Positions 1 to 9,023 are shown, counted from the stretch's first letter. The stretch: 19,392 nt of DNA from Stramenopiles sp. TOSAG23-2 (GCA_900128395.1 LT649582.1:1-19392); one strand, 5' to 3'. Notes: generated by a model not told the origin, from the letters alone. Translations and numbers: made by a program.

Positions 1-135
1 ACTCTAAGCAATAGGGACCACTTCGCTATAATCTTGCCACACCCTTTGAAGTGTATCAAAGTGAGGAAGCTGAGCAAAACGAAAAAGTGGGGGGACATGG
101 TCCCTGCATGGATAATTGTAGATGCGAGAAGGTAA
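1..135 (+). CDS. Possible 3' end of an upstream gene (partial)
   Basis: Frame 1 is open from the window edge to a TAA at 133-135, giving about 44 residues. The composition is protein-like, mixed hydrophobic and basic (it contains RDHFAIILPHP and MVPAWIIVDARR), and it is richer in G+C than the DNA that follows. No family is recognised and the start lies outside the window. It could be the last exon of a gene, or a chance open frame, since 44 codons is short. Confidence 0.3.
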   Translation, partial: TLSNRDHFAIILPHPLKCIKVRKLSKTKKWGDMVPAWIIVDARR

Positions 136-240
136 CACGGATGACTATAGAAAAGTTGTGTAGTATGAGGTTTATTCATCAATCAATTAAAATTACATTA
201 TTTTATAATAAAGTATAATAAGACCGTATGATCTTTATAA

Positions 241-310
241 TACACACACTTACACCCACACACACACACCTACACCTACACACAAACACACACACACACA
301 CCTACACACA
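241..310 (+). repeat. CA-rich microsatellite upstream of the large secreted gene
   Basis: A run of imperfect (CA)n with interspersed CTA steps lies 60-125 bp before the ATG at 367. A comparable CA tract, read on the minus strand (TG run at about 6601-6619), lies about 95-110 bp upstream of the minus-strand gene starting at 6508. CA tracts may therefore be a recurring 5'-flank element here, but function is not shown. Confidence 0.6.
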
Positions 311-360
311 TTTTCCAATATTTTACTAAATTTTCCAATATTTTACTAAATTTTCCAATA
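311..360 (+). promoter_or_regulatory. 20-bp CCAAT-containing tandem repeat just before the start codon
   Basis: TTTTCCAATATTTTACTAAA occurs at 311-330 and 331-350, and its first half again at 351-360, six bases before the ATG at 367. Each copy holds CCAAT. The position suggests core promoter or 5'UTR. The copies are identical, so the expansion is recent. A regulatory role is inferred from location only. Confidence 0.45.
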
Positions 361-366
361 CTCATC

Positions 367-3300
367 ATGAGGTATCGATATACCATAGCCGTACTTGCGA
401 CAATAGTAGGAATATTGTTTTGTTTAACAGTTTCTAGTAATAGTGAATCACGACAACTAGTAAATTCAGAAGAAGTGAAGAGTTTAAGAAGACGAATATT
501 CTCTAGACGTTTATTGGCAGAGAAGAATTTAGGAAGACGAAAATTCTCAAGACGTTTATTGGCAGAGACGGAAAAAAAAGGGAAAAAGAAAAAGAAAAAA
601 AAGGGGAAGAAGAAGAAGAAGAAGAAGAAAGGCGATTATAAGACAGCAAACAATAAAGAAAAAACAAATGTTGGCAAACTTGGCAAGAAAGCAAAGGTTG
701 ACAAGAAAATAAAGCCTGGCAACATATGTTGTATGGCAATGACATCCGAATGTTTAGCTTGTAAAGCTGGTATGTCAGAAAAGAAATTTTGTAAAAAGAA
801 TCCAAACACGAATGGTTGCACCGGCAGTGGGGGTCGTATTGGTGGATCACCAGCACTGAAAAGTGGTGGCAGCTGCCCAGTAACTCAACAACAGGTGGAA
901 CAATTTCGTATAAAAAGTAAATTTAAAAAAAAAAAACACAGAGAGTATTGCACTAGTACTACCACAGAGAGATATACAAAACGTTTTTACAAAAAGTGTT
1001 TGCATCGGAAATATAAGAAAAGTATGACATTACACCAATATTTGCAACAAGGAAAAAGGAACGATGACAACGATGATGATGACAACGACGGCGATGGCAA
1101 CGACGACGATAATGATGTACAAACGCAGACTCAAAACACTCAAATGTTAGCCCGTGAGGATGACAACGACGGCGATGACAACGACGACGATAATGATGTA
1201 GAAACGCAAACTCAAAACACTCAAATGTTAGCCCGTAGCGGAAGGAAACGTGGGAAACAGATGCAAACAGAAGTGAAACCACAAAACAAAATGGGTACAT
1301 TATTAAAGACGAAACCTGGTGTTCCACATTCCACATCGTTTATTGACATGGAAGCAAGTCATCTACCTGACAACCGCGAACCAAGTAATTCAAACGAAGT
1401 GAAGGATTTAAGAAGACGAATATTCTCAGGAAGACGAAAATTCTCAAGACGTTTATTGGCAGAGACGGAAAAAAAAGGGAAAAAGAAAAAGAAAAAAAAG
1501 GGGAAGAAGAAGAAGAAGAAGAAGAAAGGCGATAATAAGACATCAAACAATAAAGAAAAAACAAATGTTAACATTCCGTTGGAAGTAACAATGCCCCCAT
1601 CTGACACCAAATTTATTTGCGAAAGTTACAATCCAACTAAATACCTTCTTGTAGAAGAATATGATGTAGATATTTTTGCTACTGAAAGTGTGGATACTAC
1701 GTATTTGATAAAGATGCACGAAATGGTGAAAGAGACCTTGGATACTCTAGATTCAGATAACGACCAAGACAAGTTTCGAGGATTTGAGATTTACATTATT
1801 ACAGATAGTGATCCAGATTTATGTGCTGGTCACAAAAATGATGCCAACTCGATGTTTATGGTTATGAATAGCGATGATGTTTGCAAAAAAGGGGAAAGTG
1901 TTTGGAAAGTTCCTGTTGAAAATTTCGGTGTCTCTATTGGTCTTATGTTACCAAAACGAGAGCTTACAATTCATGCCCCGAATTGTGAAATTACGAGTGC
2001 TGGACCTGAGGAGGGCAGATTAAGAACAGTAGCTCAAGCATCAACAGATAGTAAACCAGAAACCTATCAAAGGAGTGCCGCACCAACAGTTCGTAAAGCA
2101 GAAGCCGTTGCGGTTGCCCAAAGACAAGAAATTCCAAGTGCAATAGATAAGAAAAATCAATGCATTGCAAAGTGTGGTCCGGATCCAGATAAAAGAAGAC
2201 GGCGTTTATTAGGAGGAAGAATGGCTAACCCGCGAAAAGGAGGTAATAAAAAAAAGGGAAAAGGAGGTAAGAAAAAAAAGGGAAAGAAAAAAAAGAAAAA
2301 ACGGCAGCAGCAAGAAGCAGCAGCAGCGGCAGAGCAGCAAGAAGCAGCAGCAGCGGCAGAGCAGCAGCAAGCAGCAAAAAGAAAAAAGGATGAATGGAAT
2401 GCATGTATACGTAGTTGTAACAACATTTTTGCAACAAATACTTATCAAAGGAGTGCCAGACATCACGATGAGGAGGAAGAATATGAGGAGGACGAGGACG
2501 ACGAATATGAATGGGAACAAAGACTAAAAGAACAACAAAAAAAGACAAGTGCAACAGCGGCAAAATTAACGGCAAAATTAACGGCAAAATTAACGGAATG
2601 CATTGCGAAGTGTGGTCCGGATCCAGATAAAAGAAGACGGCGTTTATTAGGAGGAAGAATAATGGCTGAAGGCCCCCGAGGAAGAAATACAAAAAAGGAA
2701 AAGAAAAAAAAGAAAAAACGGCGGCAGCAAGAAGCAGCAGCAGCAGCAGCACAGCAACAAGCAGCAGCGGGGGCAGAGCAGCAAGAAGCAGCAAAAAGAA
2801 AAAAGGATGAATGGAATGCATGTATAAGTAGTTGTAACAAAAACGAAAAAACTGACACTGACACTGGCTACAACATTGGCGGTGTAAGGTTTAATCCTAA
2901 CAGGAAAAAAATTGAGCCACGTAACCTTGATAAATGTAGTTATGAATCTAGCGCGCAATATGAAATCGATATAGACAACGTTTTAGGTGAAGTAACGAAC
3001 GTTTATCTCGGCCCATCGACTACTTTGTACAATGGGATGACCTATGAACAGGCAATAAAGGCACAACAACCCCCCAAAGACCCATTGGGGGGGTTTGGGG
3101 GGGTTCTAAGTATGATAGCCCCAACGGCCTCACCTACGGCAGCTTTCGCGTTAGGGTTTGGGAACAGTGTTAATACATTGACCAATCAAAGAAAGCCAAG
3201 TGTTAATACATTGACCAATCAAAGAAATCAGAAGGGTGTTTTAGCACCTCTTGGAACTAGACTGGTAAGTGGGGGCCCGGGAACAGCTTTTGCTGCGGTT

Positions 3301-4036
3301 GGTATAGTACAAGCACTCATTGCGCACGGCCAAAAATCGAAAGCATCGAAAGGTCCAGGTCCAGGGGTTGACTATTGGGAGTTACTTAAAGCCCGGGTGG
3401 AAAATGCAATTGACAACGCCTTGGCGGTACAAAGAAAAGAAGATTTGGAGGACAAGTGGGAAGGCGCGGTGAAATCTTGGAATGATTTGGTACATGACGA
3501 CAAATATTGTAGTAGTAATGGCAACCACGATGTCAAGGGTTGCATTGACAAGATAGATGAAGTTAGAATTTCGTTGGAAATCAAGGACAATGACTGGACA
3601 GATTGGAATACGTGTAAAAACGCACATTCGCAATGCGGAACACATAATGCTGCGCGTTCATATTTAAATATGTACCCTCAAGTTGCATTATTGCTTATTA
3701 CAGCGAGGATCGAAGACATAGAAACGAAGAGTTGGACTAATAATTGGTATGAAAATTATCAAAATTGCAAAGCCAAAATTCGCAATTTAAAAGAGGAAAT
3801 TACCGACCTTGAAAACTATGCGGTACAGACGGTACGTATACTTCATTCAATCTAAGCCATAGTATACCATAATAACACGCAACATAAAAAATACTAACAA
3901 GCCATATTTCATTTTTTTAAAATAATTTTAACAGGTAAATAAATTAAAGGAGCATTTTTTTGTCGACTGGAAAAACTGGAATGATAACTTTCCAAACGAC
4001 TTAGAGGTAAGTTTTTTCTTTTATAGTTTCCTAACG

Positions 4037-4068
<32 letters not shown>

Positions 4069-6056
4069 CTTTTTAAAAAGAAATATTTTAAGTTCTAACG
4101 TATTTTTCTTTCAATGTTTTAAACAAACAGGAACAATTTCAATGGGGAGTAAGGGTTGAAAATAAACGTAATTGTAATCAAAAGGGGGTAAGAAAAGCGA
4201 GCTGCAACGAAAAGCAGATATGGTATATTAAATGTGGTTTTGGTTCAACAAACATTGACAAGTATTTTAGCAATACTGACCCTAGTAAGGCTCCTTACGA
4301 GGTAACCTGCGAACAGCCAATGGGCAACTTTAGAAAGGGCCAAGTAACATTTAAGGCTGGATTGTCTGATCCACGTTTTAATTATCAAGATACCGAAAGA
4401 AAGAAACAAAAATGCATAGAAGGCTGTGGCGCGGATCCAGGTTGGCGCGATCCAGGTATAGGGAGAAGACGGCGTTTATTAGATTTATTAGGAGGAAGAC
4501 CCGGACAACAGAAAAAAAAGAAAAAAACCCCTTATCAACAAAAACTTCAAATTAATTATAATAACTGTATAAAGGGTTGTACAGGGGGGTTGGAAAACTG
4601 TATGGCAGATGGGAAACGTGTATGCGAAGAAATGAGGAAAACAGCGATCGAGGAGTTTTCTGAACATTGGTTTAATCTATTGCTGGACCCAATACGTAAA
4701 TTTAGGGACATGGTAAACAAATTGGAAGATTATAAGTATTGTAGAGCAATGGTTTACCGAGGGTATGTTGATACTGATTGGAATCAAGCCGTGGGGGAAA
4801 GGTTTGGCATCAAGTCTTATTTGAAAGTTGTTGAAAAGGATATCGAAAAACAACAAGGAAACGAGCTAGAGCGTGTGTCGGAAGCAGAACGTGAAAAGAA
4901 ATGCATTGCAAAGTGTGGTCCGGATCCAGATAAAAGAAGACGGCGTTTATTAGTTATCATTAGAAGACGGCGTTTATTACAACCACACAAAGCGAAGAAA
5001 AGGAAAAGGAAAAAGAAAAACAAGAGAAAAAGTGACCGGCGGCATCGGGAGGCAGCAGCAGCAGCAGAGCAGCAGGAAGGAGCAGCAGCAGCAGCAGCAA
5101 AACAAGAAAAGAAGAAAAATTGGAATTCATGTAGACGTAATTGTGAGAGTAAAAACACTCGTGAAAAGTTTGAAAAAGAACTTGTAGAGGCGCTTCAGGC
5201 GACTCTTGCTGCTCGCAATGACGACGAAATAAGAAAGGCTTGGCTGGAGGAAGACAATTTCGGTCCAGAGGAGTGCTTTGCAAAAATTCCAGTATTTGAC
5301 ATAAAAGAAGGTAGCATGCCCAAGCAGCGAACATGTGGTGGAGATAAGCATGGCGCTGTGCGTGCCTACTTGACATTTTCAGATCGGACTGTTGATGGTT
5401 TTAACCCTTCACAGAGATGGTCAGGTGCTGGGGCTGGAGGTGGTGCAGCTTCACCAGGACTTGGTGCTGGGGCTGGAGGCGGTGCAGCTTCACCAGGACT
5501 TGGTGCTGGGGCTGGAGGTGGTGCAGCTTCACCAGGACTTGGTGCTGGGGCTGGAGGCGGTGCAGCTTCACCAGGACTTGGTGCTGGGGCTGGAGGTGGT
5601 GCAGCTTCACCAGGACTTGGTGCTGGGGCTGGAGGTGGTGCAGCTTCACCAGGACTTGGTGCTGGGGCTGGAGGTGGTGCAGCTTCACCAGGACTTGGTG
5701 GTGACATTGAAACGCGTATGACAAATGTTGAGAACAGATTGGAAAGTATGGAAACCAAGTTAAATACTTTACTCCATAACTCCGTTAGTCAGACAAAGCC
5801 AGATAGACCACAATTTGACATGTCAATTAAAAACAAAAAATATACAACAAAGAATAAAGCAAACGAAGAACAGGGAAAAGAATATACGACAAGGAAACAC
5901 TTGGACACAAAGGAAATCAAAGAAGAAAACTCAAAAGAAGACAGACAATTACTCAGAGGGAGGGAGGATCCAGAAAACTCGAGCAAAATACAAAAGCCAA
6001 AGGGAGGACAAAAGAAAAAGAAAAAGAAGAAAAAAAAGAAAAAAAAGAAAAAATAG
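367..6056 (+). CDS. Secreted modular poly-Lys / RRLL-site / twin-CX3C protein, ~1820 aa, three exons (silaffin-like architecture)
   Basis: Exons 367-3831, 3935-4006 and 4131-6056 join in phase 0. A hydrophobic signal peptide (residues 1-24) is followed by RRLL sites at 47-50 and 62-65, poly-Lys, a small Cys region, two Asp/Asn-rich acidic repeats (about 238-290), and a second RRLL-poly-Lys block (RRLL 361-364). A globular-looking domain spans about 402-546. Two twin-CX3C modules follow (C599-C684, C745-C823), each with CGPDPDKRRRRLL then Lys-rich and Ala/Gln-rich stretches. A Trp/Cys-rich helical region runs about 1000-1230, then two more modules (C1274-C1329, C1437-C1517), seven GAGAGGGAASPGL repeats (1611-1701), a short coiled coil, and a terminal poly-Lys run. 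No homologue is recognised. Signal peptide, RXL-type sites and polycationic segments are features of diatom silica-protein precursors, so a cell-wall or biomineral role is an inference. An oomycete-type secreted effector is less likely, because no RxLR-EER pair is seen. Confidence 0.8.
540..1569 (+). repeat. Duplicated RRLL + poly-Lys block in exon 1 (540-671 and 1437-1569)
   Basis: The stretch encoding RRKFSRRLLAETEKKG, the following poly-Lys and GD-KT-NNKEKTNV occurs twice with only a few substitutions, about 900 bp apart. Between the copies lie the Cys region and the acidic repeats. The near identity, including synonymous positions, points to recent duplication or gene conversion. Confidence 0.8.
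1078..1236 (+). repeat. Acidic Asp/Asn-rich 78-bp tandem repeat (1078-1155, 1159-1236)
   Basis: Two copies separated by one GAG codon encode DDNDGD-NDDDNDV followed by TQTQNTQMLAR. The acidic stretch contrasts with the polycationic blocks on either side, so the precursor alternates strongly negative and strongly positive segments. Confidence 0.8.
2161..2835 (+). repeat. Twin-CX3C / RRRRLL modules 1 and 2
   Basis: Module 1 is 2161-2418 and module 2 is 2599-2835. Each encodes CIAKCGPDPDKRRRRLLGG, a Lys-rich stretch, an Ala/Gln/Glu helix and KKDEWNACI-SC. The DNA for GPDPDKRRRRLL is conserved almost base for base between modules, and again in module 4 (4902-5144); module 3 (4413-4580) is diverged. 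A threefold AAATTAACGGC repeat (AKLT) precedes module 2. Confidence 0.8.
3832..3934 (+). other. Intron 1 of the large secreted gene (103 nt)
   Basis: Donor GTACGT at 3832, yeast-like branch sequence TACTAAC at 3892-3898, and acceptor TTTTAACAG ending at 3934. Removal joins ...AVQT to VNKLKEHFF in phase 0. Without splicing the frame stops at 3853. Confidence 0.85.
4007..4130 (+). other. Intron 2 of the large secreted gene (124 nt)
   Basis: Donor GTAAGT at 4007, branch-like TTCTAAC at 4093-4099, acceptor AAACAAACAG ending at 4130. It carries an AT dinucleotide run (about 4047-4067). Splicing joins ...NDLE to EQFQWGV in phase 0, and the frame is then open for 641 codons with no stop upstream of the in-frame ATG at 4320. 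The third exon is therefore not a separate gene. Confidence 0.85.
5424..5696 (+). repeat. Seven 39-bp copies encoding GAGAGGGAASPGL
   Basis: Seven near-identical 39-bp units differ mainly at one Gly codon (GGT or GGC). The unit is a multiple of three without stops, so several other frames are open through it and generate spurious ORFs on both strands. It is followed by a short heptad-like segment (IETRMTNVENRLESMETKL), suggesting a flexible Gly/Ala linker next to an oligomerisation helix. Confidence 0.9.
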
Positions 6057-6508
6057 TGAAGGAGACTGAGGAGTATGAGTCTGTGCAAGTCTTCTTTATC
6101 GTATTTCGTGCCTCCTTTAATACCATTCAAATATCGATTAACTGAAAGTTCTGAGTCGTTTGATAATTGATCTTTTAAATATTTTAATCTTTTTTGAGTT
6201 ATTTTATGAACATCCTTGTTATCATCTTTTTCTTCATTTATTTTTGTAACTTCGTTGACATTTTGTCCCATGTTTCCAATGTTTGCTAATTCATTTCTTC
6301 TTCTTCTATTGATCACATTTGTATGAAATGCACGAAGAGATTCTACAGCTTCCTCAACCCTCTTAGAGGATCTAATTCTTCTTCTCTCTGACCGTGTTAG
6401 ATAGCGTTCATTCAATCTTCGAAGTTGTCCTCGATTTTTTCGATTTAACACTTGGGGATTTACGACAAGATGATGATGCAATGTTCTTTGTAATCTCCTA
6501 TTTTCCAT
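5789..6508 (-). CDS. Basic hypothetical protein, convergent with and overlapping the large secreted gene
   Basis: The ATG at 6508 opens 239 codons. The first ~150 residues are polar, charged and convincingly coding (MENRRLQRTLHHHLVVNPQ; SERRRIRSSKRVEEAVESL; NRRRRNEL). From about 6056 downward the frame crosses the complement of the neighbour's poly-Lys tail and becomes poly-Phe, then a hydrophobic tail that is just the antisense of a Lys/Glu-rich region. The true C-terminus is therefore uncertain: either the tail is translated, or an intron or unseen feature ends the protein near 6060-6130. No family is recognised; the basic composition suggests a nucleic-acid-associated role, weakly. A TTG 18 bp upstream also extends the frame but is not a credible start. 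Confidence 0.5.
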   Translation of the reverse strand: MENRRLQRTLHHHLVVNPQVLNRKNRGQLRRLNERYLTRSERRRIRSSKRVEEAVESLRAFHTNVINRRRRNELANIGNMGQNVNEVTKINEEKDDNKDVHKITQKRLKYLKDQLSNDSELSVNRYLNGIKGGTKYDKEDLHRLILLSLLHYFFFFFFFFFFFFFFCPPFGFCILLEFSGSSLPLSNCLSSFEFSSLISFVSKCFLVVYSFPCSSFALFFVVYFLFLIDMSNCGLSGFV

Positions 6509-6526
6509 GTTTTCTCTTTTTTGCAA

Positions 6527-7046
6527 ATTGTGTTTTCTTTTTGTTTTGCATTCGAATTGATTAAAATTTATTTGATCACTTTATCGACATAACGTCTGTG
6601 TATGTGTGTGTGTGTGTGTATTAATAGTCGTCTGTGTATAACTTGAAACAACACTGTATACGTTAAAAAAAAATGCGTACAAAAAAACTATGTCAGGTTG
6701 TTGTCGTGCAAATTAGTAGGTAAATAGAGTAGAGCTACGGTCGGTCCTGAATGAAGCCTGAAGCGCTTGTGTTTCCCAGCTATCTATAGATAGCTTCAAG
6801 CTATTAATAAGAAACTTTTACCAACCATTTCTATCCTCGTATATATGCAAAATATAATAAGGAATTCTATTGAGCAGTTGCCTCTATAGCGCTTATTACC
6901 TATTAGATTACAGTCCCAATTTAAATTGGGATAGTCAGTGCATGCCCCAAATATACCTTAAAAAGAAAAGTATTAATAAAAAAAATAAAAATAATATCTT
7001 AGATAAAAATTTAACATATATATAATACATCAATATATATATATAT
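6527..7046. other. Intergenic spacer with two perfect 18-bp palindromes
   Basis: Between the divergent genes starting at 6508 (-) and 7485 (+). It holds a TG/CA run near 6601-6619, the palindromes AGCTATCTATAGATAGCT (6779-6796) and TCCCAATTTAAATTGGGA (6914-6931), and AT-dinucleotide runs at 7014-7047. No ORF or tRNA-like fold was recognised. Confidence 0.55.
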
Positions 7047-7586
7047 ATTAGTTGCATAAGTTTCTTTTTTATTCTGTGTTCCGTTCAAAACAATTAGTTT
7101 TACTCATTACCACAATAACTTGAATGTGTCATTTAACGGTCGTCTAATTAATAATTCTTTTTTTTGAGTCGCATTGATTGCTGTATTGAAAATCGGGGGT
7201 TTTTTTAAAAAAAAAGATGGGATTAAAAGAGTTAAAAGTAAAGCAATCTTCAAAAGTAACTACAAAAGTAAATCAATCTTCCAGGGCTAAGAGATTAAGA
7301 AAGAGGAAGGCATCAGCATTAGTTGCATAAGTTTCTTTTTTATTCTGTGTTCCGTTCAAAACAATTAGTTTTATTCATTACCACAATAACTTGAATGTAT
7401 CATTTGACGGTCGTCAATTAATAATTCTTTTTTTGAATCGCATTGATTACTGTATTGAAAATTGGGGTTTTTTTTAAAAAAAAGATGGGATTAAAAGAGT
7501 TAAAAGTAAAGCAATCTTCAAAAGTAACTTCAAAAGTAAATCAATCTTCCAGGGCTAAGAGATTAAGAAAGAGGAAGGCATCAGCA
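7047..7586 (+). repeat. Tandem duplication (~270 bp) spanning promoter, 5'UTR and first codons of the Lys-rich gene
   Basis: Copy 1 is about 7047-7317 and copy 2 about 7318-7586. They differ by roughly ten substitutions and small indels, so this is a genuine, somewhat old genomic duplication. Copy 2 carries the functional start at 7485; copy 1 carries a truncated duplicate of the same start (7217). Confidence 0.9.
7217..7330 (+). pseudogene. Truncated duplicate N-terminus (37-codon upstream ORF)
   Basis: Reads MGLKELKVKQSSKV and on to RLRKRKASA, matching residues 1-34 of the gene starting at 7485 with one substitution (TTK for TSK), then LVA and a TAA at 7328-7330 where the duplication junction interrupts it. 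If transcription starts upstream of it, this is an upstream ORF that would affect translation of the real gene; otherwise it is a relic. Confidence 0.7.
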
Positions 7587-8909
7587 GAAGAAACTTATGA
7601 AGATAAGAAGAAACGAGAGAATCAAATAATACAACGAATCATGAAAGAGATGGCAGCAGTGCGCAATGGCGGGAACAACGAGTTGATTAAAAACGGAGAA
7701 ATAACACCGTTAACAAGAGATAAACTATCAAAAAGAAATAGATTTATTGGGAAAGAACTTTTTATTGCTATGATGAGCCCGGAAGAAGGGAAGAATAGAA
7801 AAGGGACGGGAAATATTGGTAACGCCATTATTGAAGTCGCGGGAAAAGGTGATTTAATAATTAATAGTGATAATAGTGATGACAATAAGTTGAAAGAAAA
7901 CACAGAAAAAACAACGTTAACAAAAGTGGCAGAAAAGGATGATTTGAATAATGATAATAATAATAATAATAATAATAATAATAGTGATGGTGGTGAGGCA
8001 GTGGACGACTCTTATGATGTCAGTGCCCCCCTTGAAAGACCGAATCTATTTGGAATGTTTGATTATGAAACCGATTCTGACGACGATGATGATGATGAAA
8101 TTTCAATGAAGAACTTTCCCACCATGGCAACACGTAAAAATAAAAAGACTAAACGTAAAAAAAGTAAGAATATATTAGCTGGTGGTGGCTTTCCCACCAT
8201 GGCGATACTTAAAAATAAAAAAAATAAACGTAAAAAATTTAAGAATATTTTAGCTGGTGGTGGCGATAAAAAGAAAATTGTACCAACAAATGTAATTAAA
8301 AAAAAGGTACAAAATTCAAAAAGAAATAATGAAAAACAAAAAGGTGATGCAAATAATAATAAAACAGGAAAAGAAAGTGACAGTTCTGCTTCTTCCGTAC
8401 TACCACCAAAGGTGGACAAGAAGGTTCAATTGATTCATATTAAAGCGGCCATACAAACCTTGGAAGAGCAAGTGAAACAACGAAAAGAAGGAGGGGGGAA
8501 AATTAGCAAGACTACGGAAGAAATGCACAAACAACTGATGGCTAAAAGGTTGAGAAGAGAGAGAAACCAAATTGCATTAAAAGCAGCAATGTATGCAAAG
8601 GGAAATTCGAAAGCCATAGCCTCACAGTACGTGCGCAAGCAAGACGTAGCGGACAATAAGCATAAGCGGGCGATCGTGCACCACACAAGCAGCCATTACC
8701 ACATGCTCCACGGAAGGAACTTTCAATCTGGGAACAGAATAAAAGGGGTCACAAGTCGGCATTCTAGACAGAACTCGATACGACAAATGAAATCAAGATC
8801 AAAGATGTTAAAAGCACGAGATGTTGCACGAGGAATCACAGGTCCGAGTGGGAAAGGTGGTGGAAAGACCAAGTCGAAAAAAAAAAAGAGCAAGAAAGGT
8901 AAAAAGTAG
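7485..8909 (+). CDS. Lys-rich hypothetical protein, probably nuclear/nucleolar (474 aa)
   Basis: The ATG at 7485 sits in AAAAAAAAGATGGG and matches the duplicated upstream start, which supports it over the TTG at 7443. The protein has no signal peptide or membrane segment. It holds a basic N-terminus (RAKRLRKRKAS), a poly-Asn run (from an AAT/AAC repeat near 7950-7983), an acidic patch (ETDSDDDDDDE), a doubled 25-residue motif (FPT-MA--KNKK--KRKK-KNILAGGG), a conserved-looking C-terminal half with RLRRERNQIALKAAMYAKGN, and a Lys-rich terminus (KTKSKKKKSKKGKK). Mixed basic and acidic low-complexity segments are typical of nucleolar or ribosome-biogenesis proteins, but no family is recognised and that role is inferred. 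Confidence 0.75.
   Translation: MGLKELKVKQSSKVTSKVNQSSRAKRLRKRKASAEETYEDKKKRENQIIQRIMKEMAAVRNGGNNELIKNGEITPLTRDKLSKRNRFIGKELFIAMMSPEEGKNRKGTGNIGNAIIEVAGKGDLIINSDNSDDNKLKENTEKTTLTKVAEKDDLNNDNNNNNNNNNSDGGEAVDDSYDVSAPLERPNLFGMFDYETDSDDDDDDEISMKNFPTMATRKNKKTKRKKSKNILAGGGFPTMAILKNKKNKRKKFKNILAGGGDKKKIVPTNVIKKKVQNSKRNNEKQKGDANNNKTGKESDSSASSVLPPKVDKKVQLIHIKAAIQTLEEQVKQRKEGGGKISKTTEEMHKQLMAKRLRRERNQIALKAAMYAKGNSKAIASQYVRKQDVADNKHKRAIVHHTSSHYHMLHGRNFQSGNRIKGVTSRHSRQNSIRQMKSRSKMLKARDVARGITGPSGKGGGKTKSKKKKSKKGKK
8115..8264 (+). repeat. In-frame 75-bp tandem repeat in the Lys-rich gene
   Basis: Copies at 8115-8189 and 8190-8264 encode FPTMATRKNKKTKRKKSKN and FPTMAILKNKKNKRKKFKN, each followed by ILAGGG. 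They have diverged at several positions, including non-synonymous ones, so this is older than the perfect duplications elsewhere. Confidence 0.9.
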
Positions 8910-9023
8910 TAAAAATATATATATTTTGATATTATATATCAGTGTTATATATTTTTTATTAGAAAGAAGAGAAAGAGAATGATGTGTGTGTTTTAGAAAT
9001 ATATATGCCATGTACCAAAAAGG
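8910..9023. other. 3' flank of the Lys-rich gene
   Basis: AT-rich DNA after the TAG at 8907-8909, with an AATAAA-type signal only inside the repeat that begins at 9024. Nothing else recognised. Confidence 0.4.

Noticed and set aside
503-2958. Several minus-strand ORFs rich in Phe, Leu and Ser opposite exon 1
   Set aside because: They are antisense readings of the Lys/Glu/Ala-rich repeats; composition mirrors the sense gene and none has an independent protein-like pattern.
5366-5758. Open frames on both strands through the 39-bp repeat
   Set aside because: A stop-free repeat unit divisible by three keeps several frames open automatically; the sense frame continues a real gene.
4320-6056. A separate gene starting at the ATG at 4320
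   Set aside because: The frame is open upstream to a good acceptor at 4130 and joins exon 1 through a 24-codon exon with proper branch sites.
6721-6960. tRNA or other Pol III gene
   Set aside because: No A/B box pair or cloverleaf could be drawn; palindromes explain the visible structure.
8808-9011. A minus-strand 67-codon ORF over the 3' end of the Lys-rich gene
   Set aside because: It is the antisense of the Lys-rich C-terminus extended into AT-rich flank.
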